Source: Hymenopus coronatus
Lineage: Eukaryota; Arthropoda; Insecta; Mantodea; Hymenopodidae
Length of the DNA stretch: 64,000 nucleotides
Direction of reading: 5' to 3'
Assembly: GCA_030762935.1 (NCBI GenBank)
Contig: CM060895.1
Location: 76,243,001 to 76,307,000, forward strand
In this document: positions 57,545 to 64,000 of the stretch, piece after piece
Position numbering within the stretch: the first letter of the stretch is position 1
Layout: every line of letters starts with the position of its first letter
Position numbers and translations under genes: made by a program
The notes under the pieces: generated by a model
The model's database searches: none
The model's input: only the letters and a program-made list of their open reading frames with translations
What the model was told of the DNA's origin: nothing

Positions 57545-59400
57545 ATAACAAATCTGTGTGCCACATTCACATTACTTTCTCTCTATTCTACAAACAATTT
57601 TTACAAAAGTTTTATCTACATCAAGCAAATCAAGTTAAACATTATCAGAAATTGTATTATTACTTTCATTTTTTTACTTTAAGGGCTCCTCCACTCTTCA
57701 GCGATTGAGATGTACTCTCAAACTCCATTCTTTCAGAATGAACAGTCACTCTCCCAGACACCGATCAATCATCATTCTGTAAATTTGTCCTCTCCGAGTT
57801 AGTCTTGATCTGTCCTGCCTCCTTCTTCCATAAGGTAACCATTCTAAAAAGTCTTGGGCTATTATCCTCCATTCTTCTGACGTGATAATACTACTGAGGA
57901 CCCCACCTTGCAATTCCCTTCACCCCTGTATCCTCCATATCCATCATTTGTCTCACCTCCTCATTTCTCCTTCTTTCTCCTTACTCTAGCCTTATTTCAT
58001 CCATTTCCAGTGCCAGGATTTTAGATTTTTGTTCCTCCACCATAGTGTCCTCCCTTAGCACTATACGACATTATACTTTCTAGCCGTCTTCAAAATACTC
58101 TTCTAAGTATAATTCAACATGGTTCAACTCTACAAAACAATCTTCAACATTCTTATAACTCTTCGTGCTTGTTTCAGTCCACTATTTATATCAGCTTCAC
58201 AGCTCCCTAATTCATCAAGAAGCGATCTCAGGTGTTTAAACTTTCTAACAGCTTTAATAATTCCTTAGGGATAAGAAGATGTCTCATCACTTCCTCCCAC
58301 TTTCGGGTATTCAGGTTTATCCATGTTTACTCATAGTCCACCTACTTCAAAAGCATCCAAAGTTTCCTCATTATATATTTCACATCCTCACGACTCTGAG
58401 CTATCACTTCCTGGTCATCTGCAAATAACACTGAATGTGTAGTACCACCCAGAACTGGTAAAGCCATGCTTTCACAGGACCGATTCCATTCCTATAATCA
58501 TGTTAAAAAGATGTTTTAAATAAGGTAGGAGATATTCTACACCCCTGTCTTAGGCCTTGTTATCCTAAATGAGGAAGATAATAGCTTCTTTATTTTGACT
58601 GAAGCCTGACACTGTGGGTGCAACCGCCAAATCAATGTAATTATTGGTAATTCAATACTTATTATTATTTTTTATAAGCAGTTCTCTTCTTTATAAACAG
58701 AAGGGAACTTAGAGAATACACTAGGTTAAGGCGACAGTCAAACCTTTCAAAAACTGCCGCTATGTGTTCTCTTCCCATGGCCAGGAGTAAAACAAGAGAT
58801 TTAACGGATGAGGGCTATCCATTTGAGAAAAGTTTAACCATTTCAAGATTGACACCAAGAACAGGGAACATCTTTGAAATAATTAGTCTACAAAAATGGT
58901 GTATTACAAATATTTTAACGAGATCTACATTTTTTGTGTAATGAGATTTTGTCTATCTCTTACGGTTTGCCAGTTACGCGAAATAAGTGAAAAGAACTTC
59001 AGAAGCTATTCGCAAGAAATTCAAGGCATAATTATTATTTGTTATGTAAATACTTTCATATACGGAGTTTTAATGAAAATTAAGAACCATTTTTGACATC
59101 AGCACTTTCAAAAAATGTTCTATGTAGTTTAGGATGGGAGGATTTTCTTGAAAATTTTTGTGTCTTCCTCTTAGAAGATGCTAAACTTAAATATCAAGTT
59201 TGGTTATTTAACATATTTTTCATTTTTGAAGCTGTTCACAAAGGAAAACACGCTCGTGTATATGCGCGGACATTTTTCTGTAAATGAATTATTTTTGGAT
59301 ACAGGGAATCTAAAACGGGTATTTACATCTAAATCTCGCGATCGAATTTGTTGGTAGAATGCAACACCTTCTCTAGCTATGTACTATATGCGAAGAGAGA
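57545..59400 (+). repeat. HR element (forward), split by a LINE remnant
   Basis: Head ATCTGTGTGCCACATTCAC, ACTTTCTCTCTATTCTAC and CAGAAATTGTATTATTACTT to about 57675. HR resumes at about 58680 (CTTTATAAACAGAAGGGAAC) and runs to AATCTCGCGATCGAATT, a reduced hairpin and GAGAGAAAATAAAAAT near 59408. Confidence 0.9.
57690..58560 (-). pseudogene. Non-LTR retrotransposon (LINE) reverse transcriptase, decayed 3' half
   Basis: Read on the reverse strand, this contains the reverse transcriptase motifs of a LINE ORF2 in correct order. GLRQGCRISPTLF (58519-58555) is the QGCxxSPxLF block. LFADDQEVIAQS, with the catalytic Ala-Asp-Asp at 58414-58425, follows about 35 codons later. A frame-shifted NMDKPEYPK region and KFKHLRSLLDELGS come next, the second corresponding to the KYLG block. 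The C-terminal part has SEEWRIIAQDFLEW and LPYGRRRQDRSRLTRRG-like sequence, as seen after the thumb in many LINE proteins. Several stops and frameshifts break it. The endonuclease and first half are missing, typical of 5' truncation on insertion. The insert occupies about 57676-58675 inside an HR copy. No clear poly-A or target duplication was seen. The clade is not assigned. Confidence 0.88.
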
Positions 59401-59945
59401 AAATAAAAATCTGATGCATTCCTTTCACTTAACATATTTTTATCTACCTATTCTGTAACAGACTGTTTATTGTAAAAACGTATTCTTATTTCTTAGAAGG
59501 CAGATAAGGGGATGCACCGGGTTAAAGTAATAGTAAAATACTTTAAAAGTCAGTCGCTATGTGATGCAATTAAAATTTACTTTTTAGTATATGACCAGGA
59601 TAAACAGCCGAATAACGATTCCCACTTTAGAAAAACCATTGTATTGACCTTTTAAAACCGCTAAGTAAAATCTCGAAAATGGCTAACTTCACAAAACTGA
59701 TCTGATATAAGTAATTGTCTCTTTTAACAATATCGACAATTTTTTTTTATGTAGTAAGATGTTATTCCTAGCTGTTGCGAAAGTCCCTCAGAATGGAGAG
59801 AGTTTCAGAGGCCTATCAGAAAATGTAAGATATACATTTAATTTTCCAAGTAAATCCTTCATATATCGTATTTTAATCAAAATCATTAGCCATTTTTGAG
59901 AACATCGAAAACTTCGAAAACAGTTCCATGTAAAGGGTAGTTAAG
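59401..59945 (+). repeat. HR element (forward), tandem after the previous copy, truncated
   Basis: The junction AAAATAAAAATCTGATGCAT shows the tail of one copy running straight into the head of the next, sharing AAAAAT. It ends at CCATGTAAAGGGTAGTTAAG; the hairpin half is absent. Confidence 0.92.
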
Positions 59946-61203
59946 AGCATGCATATCACATCAGTTAGTGTATTATGTGAATTTTATCGAAATATATGTA
60001 TCTGTACACCTAACACCTTCTGCAATGCTTACCTAAAACAATTTAAAGAAATGATAGTGTTAGAAGGAACTTTTATTTCCAAATAGTTTCAACCTGCACT
60101 GCATATTTATAAAAATCGCAAGGATCTTAAGCTTTTCCTGTCCTTGGATATTTACAATATGATTTTTTAAGTATTAAAGTATTCATTTAGTTATGAAAAA
60201 AGCAATAGACAAGTGAGAAAAAACATTTACAAAGGAATAATATATAATTAAAACGAAATTCAACCATTCACTTATATATAATATGTACAATGATCTGACG
60301 ATTAAAAATAACCCACGTTCCCTTGTACTCTGTCCCGTCTTCCGTTCTCTATGGTAAGATTTTTGAGAAGCTATAAATTTAGTTAATATATAAAATGACA
60401 CAGAATTAAGGTGAACTTTAACTCAAAATGTATGATTGCATATAATATAGTACATTATTTTGAATAGAATAACGGGACCCTTGCTCTTATGTGACACGTT
60501 CCCCTCTCATGTGCCCCAAAACAACTAAACTCTTTTGCTGACTTTTTAAACGAACAATATTAAAGCAGAGAAGAGTATAATTATATTAAAATATAGCCTT
60601 TATAATTAAAAGAAAATTGGTTATCACCATCATCATCATCATCAGCAGCAGCATCAACTCTTCATGGTTTAGGATACTACTTCTGTTCTACCCTCAATTT
60701 TTTTTTTCTATCTTGTATCTTTCTACTGGTCGTTTTCCTATTGCTCTATAACCTAAAGGTTTATATTTGAACGACTATAATAGAATGCAAAAGTTATTCA
60801 TTTCTTGTATATGACTTTTCTATTTTTCTCTATTTATATGTATCTTTCATTTTAACGAAAATATGTCTTATTCTCTCTCCTTATATTTTGTTTCTAATAT
60901 AATCTTGTCTGGTGCATCCTTTTACTACTCGAAGATATTTCATTTCTGTCACTTGTATTTGGTTTCAATCTTCTTTTTAAGGAAACATGTCTCCGGAATA
61001 GCCTTTATCTTATGGAATTTTGTATTTGTATCCTTTCGGGTTTTTCTTTTCAAGGTACAAGCTATTTTTTCACAGATATATTGGAACTTCTTTATTACTT
61101 ATGTCTTCATTGTTTGTTTTAAAGTTACATTACAACCTAAGTAAGTGAGTTACTCTAAATATTTATCAATATTACATATCTAGGTTATGTGTAGCTTTAT
61201 TGA
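59946..61203. other. Unassigned AT-rich DNA
   Basis: An ATC triplet run at 60627-60643. A 93-codon open frame at 60863-61144 is Phe-rich and of unknown content; it lacks support as a gene. Confidence 0.45.
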
Positions 61204-61846
61204 AAAAATCTGATGTGTCCATTCACAGACTTTCTCTACATCACTGTAACAAACATACTTCATAATAATCGAGATGAACATTAGCAGAAATTGTCTTAAC
61301 TACTTGTTTCTTTGTAAATATAAGGAAAATAAGGGAATACCGAAGACTAAAATGAATGTCAAATATTTTAAAAACCGATTGCCATGTGGCTGAAACCCGT
61401 TTCTATCCGTGAGAGAAAAGTTTAAATATTTTAAATCTGAAAACAATAACAAGGAAAATTTCAGAAATGGTAAATTTCACGAAAATAAACTTATATGACA
61501 AATTGTGTGTTTTAGCGTGATCTATTTTTTTGTGTAGTAAGTTCCGTCATATCTCTTCCAGTTTACCAGTTACACAAAATTCATTCAGAATAAACATGTC
61601 TTTAGAGGCTATTCCCAGAAAATTCATGTTATACATCTTTAATATACGGTATTTTAATTAAAATCGTTAGAGCAATTTTCCGGAAAATCAAAATGTTCGA
61701 CATTTTTTCTATGCAAAGGGTACTTTGGGGTGCTCTTTTCTCAAAATCTTCGTATGGATCCCTGGAAGATACTAAACTTAAATACAAGTTTGGCATTTTA
61801 CGACTTTACGTTTCTGAGTTATCGTGTTCACAGACACACGGACACA

Positions 61847-61896
<50 letters not shown>

Positions 61897-62022
61897 GTTT
61901 TTTCCAATTTTTTTTTTATTCAGGGGGTCCCAAATTCGGTGAAATCTCGGTATTGATTTTTTTGTATGGAATGCAACACCTCTATTCACTATGTACAGAG
62001 TACGTGTACAGAAATTAAAAAT
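61204..62022 (+). repeat. HR element, near full length (forward)
   Basis: Head AAAAAATCTGATGTGTCC, head-proximal part slightly shortened (AACAAACATACTTCATAATA), CGTATGGATCCCTGGAAGAT, a large CA tract, GTGAAATCTCGGTATTGAT, hairpin TTCACTATGTACAGAGTACG and tail AGAAATTAAAAATT. Confidence 0.96.
61849..61893. repeat. (CA)n microsatellite inside an HR copy
   Basis: About 22 CA units at the normal CA position of HR, the longest seen in this window. It creates His-Thr repeats in all forward frames. Confidence 0.97.
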
Positions 62023-62158
62023 TATTATAGTCCACATGGAAGTTATTTCTGCTGAGTAGGAACAAATATTAAGTTTGGCGACGACAGCAGAATCTAATAA
62101 ATACAAGAACCAGATAATGAATTAACGATGGGCAGAACCAAGTCGGCAGCTTCTTTAA

Positions 62159-62405
62159 TTAGGGCCGCGCCGTGGCCGAGTGGTTAGACCACTCGACTCT
62201 CACCTAGACGGTCGGGGTTCGATCCCAAGCGACCGCATGTGAGATTTGTGGTGGACAAAACGGCGCTGGGGCGGGTTTTCTCCGGGTACTCCGGTTTCCC
62301 CCGCCATCGCATTCCACCGGTGCTCCATCATCATTCATGTATCATCAGTGTCACCGCCTGCGGTGCCAATAGTAGTTAAAGCGGGCGTTAAACACTACCA
62401 AAAAA
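62159..62405 (+). repeat. tRNA-derived SINE, full length with target duplication (family V)
   Basis: Flanked by AGCTTCTTTAA at 62148-62158 and 62406-62416, an 11-bp target duplication that proves a recent retroposition. The head GCCGTGGCCGAGTGGTTAGA (A box) and GGTTCGATCCC (B box at 62216-62226) resembles a class-II (serine or leucine type) tRNA. The body has GCATGTGAGATTTGTGG, a TCCGGGTACTCCGGTTTCCC box and CATGTATCATCAGTGTCACC. The tail is GCGGGCGTTAAACACTACC plus a short A run. It would be transcribed by RNA polymerase III and moved by a LINE. Confidence 0.95.
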
Positions 62406-62544
62406 GCTTCTTTAAGCCCGAAAATCAGCAACGAAACAAAAGTTAAGCTCACAAATAAGTCCAGTCTTTTTGTAGTTCACATCCTCCTATCTTTCGATCG
62501 TTCAGTGTCAAGTATTTCTTTGACGACAGTCTATAATGAAGTAG

Positions 62545-62830
62545 GAATGCTGTGACCTCGAAGCCTAATGGTGCTCCATCACCACAACTATCGTCCCAGA
62601 CACCGCATAAAGGACTTTTTGGTTACTTCAGGTGCGCGTAATTAATTGCTCATCCGCCCTTACGATCCTGACCTCGCACCATTCGACTTCTTTTTGCTCC
62701 CAACATTAAGGAAGAAATGCACTAACAGCTGGGATCAAGAATTTTGTAGAGTACAAGCTGTTCTAGAAAGCTGGGTATATCTATTTAATAATCATCTTAT
62801 TGATAAGTGGAATATTAAAAGAATGCTAAA
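62545..62830 (+). pseudogene. mariner-like transposase fragment, third-Asp region
   Basis: An open frame from 62646 reads PYDPDLAPFDFFLLPTLRKK, matching the mariner PYSPDLAPxDFxLFxxLK signature with the third catalytic Asp. Upstream, ATGGTGCTCCATCACCAC (62569) sits where the second catalytic block would be, in another frame, and lacks a clear Asp-Asn or Asp-Gly pair. Downstream sequence loses similarity within about 40 codons. It has no terminal repeats, lies between a SINE and an HR copy, and is an old, dead fragment of a lineage distinct from the two other DDxD elements in the window. Confidence 0.8.
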
Positions 62831-62924
62831 ATTTTTAAAAACTCAATTCCAGCTGTATGAGCCTGGAAATAATATTTTTCCTGGGCATTTCATAAGAAGT
62901 TTCAAGTTAAACATTTTTTTTGTA

Positions 62925-63032
62925 TTTTCTTCACCCGCACTATGTCTATAGTGAATAGAAAATTTGACTGCACCCAAAAATTCGATACCAGATTTCATCG
63001 ATAATGAAAGATTTAGGAGCCCACTGAATCCA

Positions 63033-63072
<40 letters not shown>

Positions 63073-63815
63073 GAAAAATATCCGTGTGTGTTGTCTCTAT
63101 GTGTGTGTTTAGGGGGACATCAGCATAGCTTAAAACGAAAGGCGTTAAATACCCAAGTTGATATTTAAGTTCAATATATTCCAAGGATGCGACACGAAGA
63201 TTTTCAAGAGAATTCTCCCACTCTAAACTATCCTTTACATGGAAAAAATTCCAAAATTTTGGTTTTTCTCAAAATGATTCTTAATATTTTTATTAACACC
63301 TGTTATGTTTAATATATTTAGAGAACAAATAAAATTTTTATCTTGACTTTTATAGAAGTAGCCTCTAAAGATTTCTTTATTCTGGATGAATTCTTCTGAA
63401 TTTTTCATAACTGGTAAATCGTAATAGATAACTTACTACACAAAATTGTAGATTTCGTTAAAACACATAATTTATGTTACACATTTTTTCTTGGAGTTGA
63501 GCGTTTTCGGGACTGTCATTAGTTTCAGTTTAAAAATACTTCAAACTTCGTTTACGGTAACCTGTCAGCACCTAGCCACGCAAAGAATGAACTTCAAACC
63601 CATAGTAACCACATTTTAAATATTTGCTTGTCAGCTTAACTAGTGTACTCCCTTATTTCCCTTGTACTTATAAAGAATTAAGTAAAAATACCGTGTTTGC
63701 TAATGTTTATCTCGATTAGCATGAAGTAAATTGAAGAATAAGCTTATTAACAATAATTTGTTAGAGTTACAGATATTTAGACAAAGTCATATGAATGGAA
63801 CACATCAGATTTTTA
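62925..63815 (-). repeat. HR element, full length (reverse)
   Basis: A diverged hairpin CCGCACTATGTCTATAGTGA, GCACCCAAAAATTCGATACC, an A37 run, a short GTGTGTG tract, GGATGCGACACGAAGATTTT, TTGGTTTTTCTCAAAATG, CACATAATTTATGTTACAC, ATCTCGATTAGCATGAAG and head CATATGAATGGAACACATC. Confidence 0.95.
63034..63070. repeat. A37 homopolymer inside an HR copy
   Basis: Follows CTGAATCCAC, the position where most HR copies carry 4-9 A. Confidence 0.95.
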
Positions 63816-64000
63816 TTTCAACATGGCTTTATTTCTTTGTATGTCCTCAAACTGTTTCCAATCTGCTCACGAATATTTGTCTTCCGTAACAATTCTGCCG
63901 TACAGTTTCTTTTCAACGTTCGTTGCGACGACGATATAGCTCGCCTCGAAGTTCCCATCGATCACTGTTGCGCGCGATGCATTCCCTGTGAAAACTACAC

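Noticed and set aside
60863..61144. 93-codon Phe-rich hydrophobic frame
   Set aside because: The hydrophobicity follows from T-rich DNA; no topology or motif supports a membrane protein.
61693..62106. Several overlapping frames with His-Thr or Val-Cys repeats
   Set aside because: They are translations of the CA tract inside an HR copy, open in many frames because the repeat lacks stops.
62171..62226. tRNA-like sequence as a genuine tRNA gene
   Set aside because: The cloverleaf is incomplete, it continues into a SINE body, and the same unit recurs with target duplications. The same reasoning applies to the tRNA-like units near 10000, 20080, 33000, 33280, 37270, 37590, 44650 and 53100.
2235..63815. 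Calling HR a canonical Helitron
   Set aside because: The TC-like start, A|T target and terminal hairpin fit, but no CTRR end follows the hairpin and no Rep/helicase relative is visible, so only Helitron-like is defensible.
2235..63815. Calling HR a SINE or LINE tail
   Set aside because: No A/B boxes at its head, no consistent poly-A tail, and no long target duplications at the copies with readable flanks.

Overview
This is a eukaryotic, AT-rich, gene-poor window, most likely from an arthropod (insect or chelicerate). The arthropod reading rests on the transposon types seen: a DD41D IS630/Tc1/mariner-type transposase with an insect-style N-terminal domain, two other DDxD transposase remnants, a non-LTR retrotransposon reverse transcriptase remnant, and two or three kinds of tRNA-derived SINE. 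No intact host gene, rRNA gene, genuine tRNA gene, CRISPR array or bacterial feature was found. The species cannot be named from the sequence alone.

The dominant content is one dispersed non-coding repeat, called HR here. A full copy is about 0.8-0.85 kb. Reading forward it starts at an A-rich site followed by TCTGATGTGTTCC and carries a subterminal ACTTTCTCTAC box. Further in come a 20-bp internal palindrome (AAATACCAAGTTTGGTATTT) and a CA/GT microsatellite. It ends in a near-perfect stem-loop centred on CTATGTACATAG followed by GAGAAAGTAAAAAT. I count about 42 copies and fragments in both orientations. My hand-drawn spans add to roughly 26 kb, about 40 percent of the window. They lie singly, in same-direction tandems (8.6-10.2, 11.6-13.0, 20.2-21.6, 27.6-29.8, 57.5-59.9 kb) and tail-to-tail (46.7-48.2 kb). 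HR serves as the landing site for almost everything else.

Layout. 0-5.6 kb: unassigned AT-rich DNA with two HR copies. 5.6-7.2 kb: a near-complete but broken DD41D transposon with long inverted ends. 8.6-22.7 kb: dense HR copies, one split by a fold-back tRNA-like element, one by a SINE, plus a 136-bp head-to-head HR mini-element (16.5 kb). 22.7-25.1 kb: unassigned. 25.1-37.8 kb: dense HR again, with SINEs, a companion block seen twice beside SINEs, and a 600-bp fold-back tRNA-like composite flanked by a 13-bp direct repeat. 37.8-42.9 kb: the longest HR-poor stretch. 42.9-48.9 kb: HR copies, an ATGG microsatellite and another fold-back element. 49.2-52.1 kb: a 570-bp element with about 105-bp inverted ends, then an about 225-bp tandem array split by an HR copy that is itself split by a small DDxD transposon. 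53-64 kb: further HR copies, one split by the LINE remnant, a full-length SINE with an 11-bp target duplication, and a mariner fragment.

The genes do not form pathways; this is a record of successive insertions. The nesting gives relative ages: tandem array older than HR, HR older than the DDxD transposon, the LINE, the SINEs and the fold-back elements. The most interesting signals are the HR family itself, whose ends and one filled/empty-site comparison suggest a Helitron-like or other non-TIR mechanism, and the inverted tRNA-like composites.
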